Below, piece by piece: positions 48,913 to 60,242 of a stretch of DNA of 64,000 nucleotides. Numbering within the stretch: the stretch's first letter is position 1; each line of letters starts with the position of its first letter. A model generated the notes under the pieces. It did not search any database. It was given only the letters and a program-made list of their open reading frames with translations, and had not been told where the DNA came from. The position numbers and the translations under genes are program-made. Source of the DNA: Eucommia ulmoides (Eukaryota; Streptophyta; Magnoliopsida; Garryales; Eucommiaceae); assembly GCA_016647705.1 (NCBI GenBank), contig CM028334.1:8465546-8529545 (forward strand), written 5' to 3'.

Positions 48913-49788
48913 AAATATTGTTTTACTTAAATCGTACAATTTTATAAATTATATGGATCAAGCAAGATGCGGGAGAGTTGGTAAACTGGATTTTCGGAAG
49001 ATTTTGCTGGTTTTCGAAATGAAATTGAAAATGAATTTTTGTTGAATTTAGTGAAATCAGACGGTATTTTTAAAAGAGAATAGGAAACATCTGTTTTCTA
49101 GAAATGCATGGTTTTCTAAAAAAAATAAAGGATAAAAAAGTGGTTTTGATAAAATCAGATGTTTTCTTTAAAAAGAAAGTGTGAAATATGATTTTTGGAT
49201 TTAAAAGTGGGTTTTGAGGAAAAGAGATAGACGTGGTGATTTGACGAGGTTGAGTGGATGATATTTATTGAGTTGTGATTCGATGATGCTGTATTTGATT
49301 TGACGATGCCATAGTATTTATCTATTTCGGTAGAGTAGGGTTATCCGCTTCGGCGGAGTGATGTTATTCGCTTCGGCGGAGTGATGTTGATTTACTTCGA
49401 CAAAGTGATGTTAGACGTTTATACTGCGCAGTGATTATTCGCTTCGGCGGAGTGATGGGTGTTCGTAGGAAGGCATATCCTACAGATGGTACGATACCGT
49501 TGCAAACTTTCGATCGTGAGGTTAAACGATCACTAGGGCTGGCCAGTGTGTGTGTTTGAGGTGTGTGTTTAGGGTGTGTGTTTGAGATGTGGTGCTTTAC
49601 GTATATTGGCTGACTTGATATTTATTATCATGGTGATTGGTATGATTTTTTACTAGATAGATTTAAATGAAACTTATCTATATCGCTTTATTTTCACTAC
49701 TTATATACGTACACTTGATCCATTTAGATGTTGAAGATATGAATTCTTATTATAAAATATTTTTACTAAGAAGACAGTACACTCGCAG
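48820..49788 (+). other. Possible intron inside the family A LTR
   Basis: Donor CAG|GTGAGT at 48817-48825; acceptor CTCGCAG| ending at 49788, preceded 20 nt earlier by TTTTTACTAAG, a good branch-site match. The donor side GTGAGTGTACTGTCT (48820-48834) is complementary to AGACAGTACACTCGC (49772-49786) at 14 of 15 positions. The inverted LTR copy keeps all of these at 61830-60987. Splicing is inferred, not shown. Confidence 0.4.
49322..49531 (+). repeat. Array of TTCG-loop hairpins and two further stem-loops in the LTR
   Basis: Units CTAT-TTCG-GTAG (49322-49333), CCGC-TTCG-GCGG (49345-49356), TCGC-TTCG-GCGG (49368-49379) and TCGC-TTCG-GCGG (49439-49450), plus a decayed unit at 49391-49404, each followed by AGTGATG or similar. 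Then GTAGGA...TCCTAC (49465-49483) and GATCGT...ACGATC (49512-49531). The counterparts at 61234-61490 keep pairing through paired changes. Confidence 0.6.
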
Positions 49789-49970
49789 GTGGAGCGGATA
49801 GGAGTCGGTTGGTCCCCTACTGGCACTAGTTAAAGTCATGCGGGGTAGGCGTTGGAGTCATACGAGAGTAAATTTGAGAGGAGCTGTCTGAGGATAAACC
49901 TAAGGGAGGTTCATGAGATTTGTTTTCTTGTTCTTATTTTCGGGGCAGATGTATTCTTACAATATGAACT

Positions 49971-50048
<78 letters not shown>

Positions 50049-50162
50049 CGTGTAGATGGAAGTTTGTATATTGTCGTAATTAAATTGGTCAGGCAAGTGT
50101 TGTCATGTTGACGTCACGCCGGCCCCACGGTGACGGGTGTCCGGGGTGGGGTGTGACAATTT

Positions 50163-50174
50163 TGGTATCAGAGC
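50163..50174 (+). other. Initiator-Met tRNA primer binding site
   Basis: TGGTATCAGAGC, exact, four bases after the family A LTR. The interior that follows is only about 220 bp (50159-50385) before the G-rich arm of the Mutator-like terminus, so the element is truncated. Confidence 0.9.
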
Positions 50175-50385
50175 TTAGGTTATAGGTTTTGTAGACTTGT
50201 CAGTAGTTGTGTCGGTAGAGGATCATGAGATAGAAAGATGTGCCAGTCATCTCGTCAGTAGGGGACTTTGAGATAAGGGTGTCGATAGGTGGTATCGAGG
50301 CAGTAGTGGACCCTGAGATAGGATTACGATAGGAAGATTAAGCACGTGAGTGATAGTTATAGCATTGTGGTAGATGATCCAGTGG

Positions 50386-50832
50386 TTGTGGGGGTTAGTG
50401 GTGGCGGCGGTGGGCGGTGGGTAGTGGTGGCGACGATGGGTGGTAGCGGGGGAGTTGAGCGGTAGGTGGTAGGAGTTGGCAACGAGAGGTGACGGTGGGA
50501 GTTGGGCAGTGGGAGATGGTGTTGGGTGGCAGCGGTGGAAGGTGGTGGTGGCGGTGGGTAGTGGGAGTTGGGCGATGGCAGTGGCGGTGGGAGTTGGGTG
50601 GTGGTGAGAGGTAAATATAATTATTTAAAAAATTAAGGATAAAAAATATAATTTTAAAAATATAAGGGCTAATGATTTTTTTGTTTTTAAATAACCTAAG
50701 GGCAATTTTGTCCAAATGGAGGTAAATGATGTTTGAGCAAAAAGACGGGAGAGGTCTCTAGTATTTGCAAAATGACAAGGGAAGTATCTGATATAGTACA
50801 AAATGATAGGGAAGGTCAATGACATATACCCA
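50386..50832 (-). repeat. Right terminal arm of the Mutator-like insert
   Basis: G-rich arm 50386-50611 (GGTGG/GGCGG repeats, the inverted form of the C-rich left arm), then an A+T-rich part and the terminus ending ACATATACCCA at 50832. Directly followed by TCAAAATAA and family D LTR sequence. Confidence 0.65.
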
Positions 50833-51107
50833 TCAAAATAATCTGATTGGTTAATTTAAATGCATTATTTTATTATAATGATAACTATGGAGTTTTATTT
50901 CGGCACAGTGTGTGGTTATCTTTATATTATGTTTTGATAAATGGAATTTAATAATTATACTTGATCCATAAATTATTTTTATATTATGAAGACAGTACAC
51001 CGATAAACTATTTGGTCTCAAGTACATCAGCTAAAAATGGGTCCACTACTGGCACTAGGTAGAATAAGAGGGTGGTGTCGTTTTTTAAGGATTTGCGGGA
51101 CTGGTGT
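50833..51107 (+). mobile_element. Family D LTR, middle part (3' LTR)
   Basis: Continues the LTR interrupted at 28818. TGATCCATAAATTATTTTTAT and GAAGACAGTACAC (50988-51000) align with the inverted D-like copy at about 19.05-19.1 kb. It is cut at 51107 by the nested family B solo LTR. Confidence 0.7.
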
Positions 51108-52408
51108 TGTAATACCTCAAAATTTATATTTTGAAAAATATTAATTTATATAAGTTTAATATTTTTGGAGACAATTTTGTAAATTTGTGGTATAAATATA
51201 TACTTGATAATTTTTGAAATTAAATGTTAAATTCATATTTTTGAAAATATTATTTTAATATTTTTTGGGACGGTTTTGTATATTATGAAAATTTATAATA
51301 AATAATTGATAATTTTGAGGAGATAAATGTAATTATTAGGATTAATATGAATTACTTTATAATTATAGGGGTTAAGTGTAATTTTTAATCCTTAACTACT
51401 AAGAAATTGAATTGTGGATGTGAATTAAACAAAACAAAAAAAAAAAAAAAAGAATTGGAACCACATGATGTCTTATTCACACACACACATATGTGTGTGT
51501 GTATTGAATATGGGATGACATGTGGAGGTGTAAGTGCATGAATTATATAATAAACTCATAACAAGATTAAGGAAGGAGCAGAGGGGAATTTGGGAGGTGA
51601 AATCTATATATTGAATTGGAGTCGAGAAGAAGGAAATGGAAGTGAACCCAAACAAGTATGCCGGTTCGGATTCGATTTCGGATTTCAATTAGAATTTTTA
51701 ATTCTTTTAATATATGTATTTAATTTCTTTATTGAGAGATTTATATTATTATTGTTGTTGAATTATAGTTATTTAATTCCCATGAAATAATTACGATTAT
51801 GTGAAAATTATGTGGAAAGTATGCTTATGTATTTTATTTGTTGTATTAATTAGATGCACGTCTTAAAGAGGTTAAAATCTATTGAGTGTTGGCTCACAAC
51901 CCTACAGTTTTGATTGTAGCGCTGGTGAGAACGAAACGACGATATGAATTATATTAGAATTTATGTTTGTAATAATTGTCGTTAATATTTATTGCTGTAA
52001 AAATTGACTTGATAAATTGAGTATAATTATTGTTTTGTATTGAAAATTTTAAATTGATAATTATAATTGTCGCTGTAATTGTATATTAAATTACAAATTT
52101 AAACTTTAGTATTAAATTAACCATGTATCAAATTTACTGGCTAGTTTGTATTGTATATATTATAATTTTAGTATTAAATTATATTTATATTTAATTGATT
52201 ATTTATCATAGTAAAATTCATTCAAAAATTCGATAATTATATTTTCAATTTATCAAAAATTGATTCGATAAATCGACAAATTACAATTGTCGCCATCGCA
52301 TTGTGAAAATTCTTAGATTTATGAAATAAAATATTGGTCGTTCGGTTTTAGCGTTAATTCTCTAAAGGAAAAAATCTCGTGCTGGCCGTGGGAAGCCAGC
52401 TCGTTACG
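51108..52408 (+). mobile_element. Solo LTR of family B in the family D LTR
   Basis: 1301 bp, TGTAATACCTC to CTCGTTACG. TSD GGTGT at 51103-51107 and 52409-52413. It is the uninterrupted reference for the minus-strand family B LTR at 13967-17925. The last dinucleotide is CG rather than CA. Confidence 0.8.
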
Positions 52409-52413
52409 GGTGT

Positions 52414-52616
52414 GAACCATGAAAGATTCAATTTCTTTTTGCAGTTTTGGTTGTGGATATATGGGATATTTGTATTCCTAAATTTTGAAGTTGGAAAATA
52501 TTTTTGGAAAAAAATCTGTATCAGTACATGTTTATATATTTGTTGGTTGGTCAAGTAACATCCAGTCGACGTTACACCCGACCTCGAGCAATGGGGACCC
52601 GAGGTTGGATATGACA
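52414..52616 (+). mobile_element. Family D LTR, right end
   Basis: Ends GGTTGGATATGACA at 52616. 52445-52616 matches 19671-19831, the end of the 5' LTR of the same family. Together with 28264-28818 and 50833-51107 it completes the interrupted 3' LTR. Confidence 0.75.
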
Positions 52617-52621
52617 AAATA

Positions 52622-52692
52622 TGTCACACCCCTTCCCGGGCCCCCATCGGCCGAGGTCAGGCGTGACATCAACTTGATGTTACTTAACCGAT

Positions 52693-52771
<79 letters not shown>

Positions 52772-53030
52772 CTTTATTAATTTATTATTTATTTATATTA
52801 ATTATCCTTATTAAAATAAAAAAAAATATTAATTATACCCCAATACTTTTAAAATCATATTTTAAATAACTTAATAGTTTCTAAATTTTTCAAAAGTCGA
52901 AATTAGAATTAACATATTAGTCCTTAAATTTTTTTAAAGTAATTATTAAATAACACAGGCATCCCGTTATTTTTCTAAATGTTCTAAAATGCAATTAAAA
53001 ATTATACACATGCAAAACTCAGGTCTTACA
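52622..53030 (-). mobile_element. Short LTR (family E), tail-to-tail with the family D LTR
   Basis: 409 bp, minus strand TGTAAGACCTG to GGGGTGTGACA, including (TA)n at 52700-52768. Flanks AAATA (52617-52621) and AAAGA (53031-53035) may be a TSD. Its end is homologous to the family D LTR end five bases away, in opposite orientation. It interrupts the family B 5' LTR. Confidence 0.6.
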
Positions 53031-53147
53031 AAAGAGTTTTAGATTATATCTGAAATCCGAGCCGAAATCGCCACGATATAAATTGAAAGAGTTATTTTTC
53101 TTTTTAATCTTCATTTTTTCTTCTCGTCAAAAGCCACAACAATTTCA

Positions 53148-53224
<77 letters not shown>

Positions 53225-53464
53225 TAATTAATTAATTAAAATAAAATAAGAAGATTAATTATATCTCAAAACTTTTAAAAATATATTTTAAATAACACAA
53301 TAGTTCCAAAACTTTTAATAGTCAATTTAAAATTAACATTTAACCGCCAGAAATTATCAAATATTATTTATAATATAAATTTTTTAAAATATACAAAGCA
53401 ACCCTAAAATATTATACTTGTATAAAATAATATTTTTAAAATATAAATTTCTCAGGGTATTACA
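53031..53464 (-). mobile_element. Family B LTR, start (5' LTR remnant)
   Basis: Minus strand starts TGTAATACCCTGAG at 53464 and matches the start of the 3' LTR (17925 leftwards), including GTGGCTTTTG(A/G)(C/T)GAGAAGAAAAAATG. (TA)n at 53149-53220. The right flank is the LINE with TSD TGGAT at 53465. Confidence 0.8.
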
Positions 53465-54350
53465 TGGATGCTTTCATATTCCAGTTTGTAAACTTTTCCA
53501 TCAAAACAAAATTTAGGTTTCAGAGGTTTTCCTAAGTCCATTTCAACACAAATACGAGAAAATCTCCCCCTAATAGAGGAAGCTGTGGTTCCATCCATTT
53601 TATAGGTCTACCTATTCGATTAGTCCATTTCAACACAAATACGAGAAAATCTCCCCCTAATAGAGGAAGCTGTGGTTCCATCCATTTAATAGGTCTACCT
53701 ATTCGATTACAGATAGAGAATAAAATAGGAGGATCATAACATTCAACCAGAATATTAGGAAACCTTACCTAGATGGCTATTTTAATTTTTTTGGCGTCCT
53801 CTGATTGAAAATTAGGTTCTCATTTTCTCACTGTGAGATAGTGATCCCAGATCGCCCAAGGTCCCTCAATGAGAACACAGTAAGCATAAGAAATTCTATT
53901 AAACTTAACAACAAAGAAACCATAGTTAAGATCAATTAATTCAAACTTACTCTGCGTTTTCCCCAATATAGTAGCCCTGGATAGCAGTACTTTATAGCCA
54001 ATGGACCTTTCCATTAGTTTAATAATCAAGGCATCTTGCCAAGTTTCTCTGCTTTTAGCTAATATTTGAGGATGGATATGAATATTAGGGATTAGAGAGT
54101 CCGTACCTTTCGTATCAGAATCCTCCATAACACCCTCAGTTTCCATCAATGGATCTTCTTCAAAATTGAAGAAAACATCCTCATACCTTCTTTTCTCTTC
54201 TCCTTGGCCTCCATTTAAGGCTTTTTTAAAGGATTTTTGCTTGGTTCGCTACAGGGACATGCAACTGCTTTTTCGATATTTCTGACATCGAGTCTGGAAC
54301 AAAGATTGGTTCAGGAGCTTTCTCCGAAGCTATTGCCATCATATCCTCTT
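53465..54350 (-). pseudogene. LINE 5' portion: ORF1 N-terminal part (DUF4283-like)
   Basis: Starts at ATGATGGC (54342, minus) and encodes a typical plant LINE ORF1: ETWQDALIIKLMERSIGYK, LIDLNYGFFVVKFN, GPWAIWDHYLTVRKW, then NRIGRPIK and KVYKLEYESIH. There it stops, exactly where the 13.97-kb piece resumes with DLCFDCGK. 53535-53708 is an 87-bp tandem duplication (one difference seen) that breaks the frame. An 18-T run lies just upstream of the start. Confidence 0.85.
53535..53708. repeat. 87-bp tandem duplication in LINE ORF1
   Basis: Units 53535-53621 and 53622-53708, both AGTCCATTTCAACAC ... CTATTCGATT; one differing base was noticed (TTTTAT versus TTTAAT). The length of 87 is divisible by three. 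Confidence 0.9.
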
Positions 54351-54368
54351 TTTTTTTTTTTTTTTTTC

Positions 54369-55533
54369 CAAATTTAGGACATTAGGGTTTGGAACGATAA
54401 CTATTCAACTAGTATCGTTTCATTGCAGTTTACTATTTATAAACTTTGTTCTTATAAACAATCTCAGGATTTATTATTTTTCATTTTGTTATTCTAAGGT
54501 TAGAAAACTAAATTTAGAATTCACAAAATAAATTAGAAAGGTTATCCGTTCTGAACCGATCGTGGATTTTCCTAAAATTTCATGTATTTCTGATTCTGCT
54601 CCCCACCGCCTAAGCGACGTCCCACCGCCTAGGCGAACGAGTTCCTTCTCTGCTCTAAATCGTGTACTGACGCTTCACCGCCTAAGCCATCGATCCTCCA
54701 CCTAGGCGAACTTTCTCTCATTCTGTACACTGATCTACCACCGCCTAGGCGAACTTTCCACCGCCTAAGCGGACGCTCCTCCTCCCTTCTGCTCTGTTTT
54801 GTCAATTTTTCCAGCTAACCACTCTCTCTCTCCTCACTAACTTCGGTAGTCACCACCCCCAATTGCAACGATCAACCACACATACATACCAAAAAGACAT
54901 ATACACATACAGCAGCTCACGCACGCACTAAGAACAACTGATTCGGAACACACACACACACACACGTTCGATCAAATACACACACACACACATACCGTCG
55001 CACGTACAGACGAACAGACACACGCACACAGTCGCACAATACACACATTTACACTATCAACGAGCACACCTACACACACGCCCAGCTGGTCGACGCTCTC
55101 TCTCACTAACTCGTACCGCTGGCTACCCTGCACTAGTCACAAACACTCACAACTGACTGACAATGATGAACATAAGACAGAACACCCGTACACACACACA
55201 CCATCGTCGTCGGAACACTCATACATGCCATCATACCCTGCCACAGCCAGCCGACCCATGACACCACACTCAACCAACAATCAGAACACACATCGAAAAC
55301 CCACGCACGCCGATGGAATTCGTGCAAACCCACCGCCGGTGACCCTTCTCTCTCTCTCCTTTCTCTTCATTTATCTCCCTTCCTTCTCTTCCTTTCTCTC
55401 TCCTCGGTTCTAGACCCTTCTTCCCATCTTTATCATGTATGTGTGTGTATATATATATATATAGGCATGAGAGCTCACCGGCCGGACTATTCCCTGACAC
55501 CCCCCTTATCCCATTCACCAACTCTCATTCTCT

Positions 55534-55632
<99 letters not shown>

Positions 55633-55859
55633 ATTAATTAATTAATTGAAGATATCTTATGTAAAAATACACAAATCTCCCATTATGTTATGGTGGGGTA
55701 GCAATTAAACCCAAACTATGTTTTAATGTTTATACAAAATTTCCATACACCCTCCTAAAATTTTAATTCATAAAATAAATATCGAAACCTACCCCAGTAT
55801 TTTTGAAATATTTAAAACGCGGCTTGAATTTTATATAGGTCAAAAGTCGGGGTCTTACA
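54369..55859 (-). mobile_element. Family F LTR (3' LTR, truncated)
   Basis: Minus strand starts TGTAAGACCCCGAC at 55859, preceded by a purine tract GGAATAGAGATAGAGGG (polypurine tract). The body has (TA)n at 55537-55625, CA-rich DNA (54.9-55.2 kb) and the CCGCC array at 54602-54772. The left end is lost at the LINE start. The start is like family A. Confidence 0.65.
54602..54772. repeat. Array of CCACCGCCTAGGCG-type motifs
   Basis: Six motifs in three doublets: CCACCGCCTAAGCG and CCACCGCCTAGGCG near 54602-54635, TCACCGCCTAAGCC and CCACCTAGGCG near 54674-54709, then CCACCGCCTAGGCG and CCACCGCCTAAGCG near 54737-54772. CGCCTAGGCG is a perfect palindrome. Confidence 0.7.
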
Positions 55860-57350
55860 CCCTCTATCTCTATTCCTGTCGCCGAGGAGGAGAAATGAGG
55901 TAGGGCTTCATCGTGCTTTATATTTTTTGTACTATGAGCGAGGCCAACCTCTTCTTCCTTAGAGAGACCCTTGGGTGGACATGCATTCTCGAAGATCATC
56001 GGAGTCACTATTGGTTTTTGTACGGAGAACTTCTCTCTCTAGAAAATTTTCGCATTCATTTTTTTTGGTTCCATCAACTTTCCCGTGTGAAAATGGTTGA
56101 GGAGCATAATAAATGATTCCTCTAAAGAAGGGTAAAATATATATTAAATTGGGTTTAATTGTGCCTCTAGTCAATTTCATTCTTTATTACAAAGGGTGAA
56201 AATAATGTCTAAAAATAATAATAATTCACATTAATGTGAACTAAGACTTTGAATCATGTCGTAAATATTTATACAAAGAGTAAATGTAACTTACATGCGA
56301 TCCACTAGTCTATTAATTTTTTAATAAATTTCACATGACCTAAAATACTGAAGTTAATGTGCTAATAGCATCACTTTATGGTGGTGTTAATAAAGGAGTA
56401 GAGGCTCCAAAAAGGTATAGAGGCCCTAAGGTCTGTACCTTGTGCTCACTTATGGATAGCTCTGTATCCGCTTATGGGTTGCATTTTACACCACCAACTA
56501 AGGAGACAAAGTGGAAAATCACAACAAGGACGCCGCCTCTTTGAGTGGGGGATATTGTGGGATTCCACATAAAAAAAAATAGAAAACATTTGTTTGATAT
56601 AAAATAGCATGTGAGCTACTATTAATACTTTGTCTTAAACATTTTGGGTTACGTGGACTCAGTTCAAAATTTACTAGGCTAGTGGGTTGCATGGGGTATT
56701 ACAATAAAACTCATAAATGAATGATATTCAACCCACAATAAAATTTTACTACTAAAATAATTGAAAACAACAATTTTCGGATGCAAATTATCCAAAAAGA
56801 GATATTCCAAATTTAAAACATTCAAATTACTCTCATATGAAAAAAAAAGTTCAATAATTAACAAATTTGACCTGACATAGATAATTACTCTTGTATGAAA
56901 AAAAGGTCATATAAGAAATACTAAGAATAATAAAAGAAATACAATATTTTTGGCCTTTGATTCTTTCACCCAATTTTTCCTTTACTTGCAAATATTTGAC
57001 TACGTAAATTCCACAATCAAAACTGAAACAAGAAAAAATATCATAAAAAATACATGAAACTTAGGTATTAACTAACCAATCGTAAAGAAAATATATACGT
57101 GTTTGGATGTTGGAGTGCCCATGACGCAATTTTGTTTGGGAATTTCACAAGGTCGACATTGTACACGGTCAAAGAGAAATATTGTACACATATCTCTTGG
57201 AGGAATTTGACCCACATGTAAAACACTACAAGTATTCATCTCATATGAACAACATACAACTTTGACCCTATAGCACAAAATTAGATCATTTAACTTTCTT
57301 ACCAAGCATCTAGCTGTGTCTTTATGGGCACTAGATGTTCTGAGGGCTAC
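55860..57350. other. Interior remnant of element F and A+T-rich DNA
   Basis: 55860-56010 on the minus strand reads ENACPPKGLSKEEEVGLAHS and may be the end of the element's coding region; not recognised. The rest has no supported gene. Short frames at 56359-56544 and 57072-57362 have no recognisable domain. Confidence 0.4.
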
Positions 57351-58753
57351 TGATCGCACCACATTTTGTGCGATCTATTACCACTAAACTTAAATTTGTA
57401 ATCGTTCGATTATATTAACATATTAGAAAATAAATTATTTTCTTTGTTTTTGTAAGTTTTTTAAAATGGAACAAAACAACGTTAATTTGAAGAAAAATGG
57501 ACAAGAAATGAACAAACCATGGTGAATCGAACAAAACCAGAGTGCACGGCTCATGAAGCCGCTGAAGCGACTTTGAGCCGCGTATCGCACGGCTCAAGAA
57601 ATCGCCCAGCTAGGTGGCTTCCAAAACCACGCATTGCACGACGCAAGAAGCAGCCCAGTCAAGTGGCTTGCTTAGGCTTCTTCGCGGCCTCGTGGCTTCC
57701 TCTCAATTGAGTTGCGGCTTCCTCCAACTCAGCTATGGTGCGTTGGATTTTGTGTATAGAAGCTTCTAGCTTTGTTAACAAAGTTTAGCCACCTTGTTTC
57801 CCATTTCCCAAGGATTGTTGGAATATTTTTTTCCCAACAACTCTTGAACCCTTGAGATAAATAGAGAGAATTTGTAATCATAAGGGAGAAGAATTTTCTA
57901 AGAAATAAATTACACTTTTGTTCCCAAAGTTTTCTCATATTTTTCATTTTGGCATCATACTTTTACAATTCTTGGAAGAAAGCTCGGTTGAAAATACAGA
58001 AAGAAAAATGGCGGTTTCCAAGATTTCATCCGAGAAAACATTATTTCACGTATCAATAAACGGCTAATTTCCTTTGACCGGTTTAGAATTGTGGTAAGGT
58101 AATTTGAATTTATGTAATGTTGTGTTTTTAATTTAATTCCGGATTTGAGTAAACTATTGTATGATATGCATGATTGTTCTTCATTATTATCATGTAATTG
58201 CGTTAATACTAAAATATTATTGTAGATATTTTAGTTTTAGATTCAGTTACTTCTAAAAATATTAAATCTAGTACCTATGGTCTAAATTTAATAATCATAC
58301 AATTGTAATTTTGGAGGATTTATTATTGTATTGGATGATTTATGGCTAGCTTTTAATTCATCGTAGGTTAGTGTAATGTAGGGATGAATATCGAAGATCA
58401 ATCATGCTGATAAAGTAATCAATCCGATCTTTCTAAGTAGTTCCGTCTTGTAGTTAGGAACACTCGTTTGCTCAAATCCGCAATAACTATAAAATACAAG
58501 TGAAAACATAAACTCCAAATTATGGATCCATAATTCCTAACCCGATTCTCCATTTGTTTATAGCTTTATTATTTACTTTTCTTGTATTAAAAATCAAAAA
58601 ATCACAAAAATATCAAAATCCATTTTCATTAAAGAAAGAAAAATAATTGGATATTGATAATTACATGCTAATCTCTATGGTTCGACACCCTTACTTAAAT
58701 ACGCTACACTAAGATATTTTGCGCTTAATTGTGGTATGTAATTTAAGCGATCA
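57351..58753 (+). mobile_element. Athila-type 5' LTR
   Basis: 1403 bp with terminal inverted repeat TGATCGC ... GCGATCA, followed by a tRNA-Asp-like primer site at 58759 (TGGCATCGTTGCCAGAGA; the Athila form is near TGGCGCCGTTGCCGGGGA). The 3' LTR lies beyond the window. Confidence 0.8.
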
Positions 58754-58986
58754 AATTTTGGCATCGTTGCCAGAGATTCGACATTGTTAATTATTAATTT
58801 TGATTATTGTTTTGTTTTCTTATTCAAAATTTTTATTTTGTTTATAATTTTCTTTAGTAGTTTTAATTTTGTTTATTATTGTAAAGAAAAAAAAAACATA
58901 TAAAAATTTTTAAAAATTAAAATTAAAAGAAAATAAAAAAATAATAATATGTGTGCAAGGGAATCATGGGGGGCTGAATCGTTTAT

Positions 58987-60242
58987 ATGCTCAGGGAAAA
59001 GTCTAACCTTCAAGACAACCTCGACCTTAATAGAATTTTCGAGAGTGTGCCTAGGAGACCTAGAACTGAGATTAAAATAAAAAACAAAGCTAAACCCAAT
59101 CTCACTGAAATGGCTGAACCACCTAGACCACTTTGGGAATATTATATTTTCTCAATCTACACCTTGCCCTCATGCATTAAGTTTCCTGAATTAGGGGGTG
59201 CTACTTAATTCGAGATTAAGCCATCTACTATCTAAATGCTTTCATCTTTTCATGGGCTTAATCTCGATCACCCCTATAGGCACCTTAATGGTTTCTTAGA
59301 AATTTGTACTATATTTAAGTTGCCCCGCTTATCTGAGGATGTCGTCTACCTTAGACTTTTCTTGTTCTCCCTGAAAGATCGGGCAAAGGAGTGGCTCCAT
59401 TCTCTGCCCCCGAGATCAATCACCACATGGGAGGGGCTTCAAAAGGCTTTCCAACATTTTTTTTTTTTTTTTCAATTGGCAGAACCAACCAAATTAGGAA
59501 AGCCATAACTTCATTCTCCCAACAACCCTCTGAACAATTCTATAAAATTTGGGATCGAATGAAAATTTTTTTGAGGCAATGCCCACATCATGGGGTACTG
59601 AGATAGCAAATAGTACAAAGTTTCTATGAGGGGCTTATTGAACGCAACCGCCACATGGTAGATGCGTCGTGTGGAGGAACATTCCTTGCAAAAAGTAAGG
59701 ATGAGGCGTGGAGCATGTTTGAAAACATGAGCGAAAATTCTTTGCAACATGCGTCTGCTAGTAAGCAAGAAGGCCTTGAACATGCGTGATGAAGGTTGTA
59801 CGAGGTTAAACAAATAGATCTCGCGACACAGGTAGTTGATTTACTTTTCCAAAAATTTGATCAATTATTATTGCGAAATCAACCACCCTTGTTTCCTCAT
59901 CCAGCTGCAACATGTTCAATTTGCCAAAACCCATCCCATACTGTCCTTGAGTATCCTGTAAGAACGCACTTTCCTGAATACGTTCAAGAGCATGTCAATG
60001 TTGCTAAAATGTTTCCTCAGTATGATAACAACCCGTACTCCAACACTTACAATCTGGGGTGCGAAATCACCCTAATTTCTCATGGAGAATACCTGCTCAA
60101 GGACAACCCTTTGTTCCATCCTCTAGGACACAATACCAGAACCCACCCCCGGGATTTAATCAATCCCAAGGTCAAGAAACTTATTCCTAGCCAACTAGGA
60201 ATGCTTAGTCCACTAAGATGCACCAAATCCTTAAAGCCTTAG
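58987..60242 (+). pseudogene. Athila gag, broken
   Basis: Capsid region. 59236-59508: FLEICTIFKLPRL, RLFLFSLKDRAKEWLHSLPP, SITTWEGLQKAF, then a 16-T run (59457-59472) that shifts the frame where the family has FF. 59510-59790: KIWDRMKIFLRQCPHHG and later FYEGLIERNRHMVDASCGG. 59796-60242 includes a partial zinc knuckle, CSICQNPSHTVLEYP, with the last Cys changed. Several stops. Confidence 0.8.

Larger units (their letters stand above)
47281..50158 (+). mobile_element. Family A long LTR (5' LTR), Tekay-like
   Basis: 2878 bp from TGTAAGACCCC to GGGGTGTGACA, followed by an intact initiator-Met primer site. It matches the inverted solo copy at 60673-63895. It contains a GT-rich stretch (47.8-48.3 kb), (TA)n tracts (48854-48908, 49974-50046), a possible intron (48820-49788) and an array of TTCG-loop hairpins (49322-49450). 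Open frames in the GT-rich part are low-complexity and not supported. Confidence 0.85.

Noticed and set aside
54602..54772. A coding Pro/Arg-rich exon
   Set aside because: The motif spacing is not a multiple of three throughout and the region is inside an LTR.
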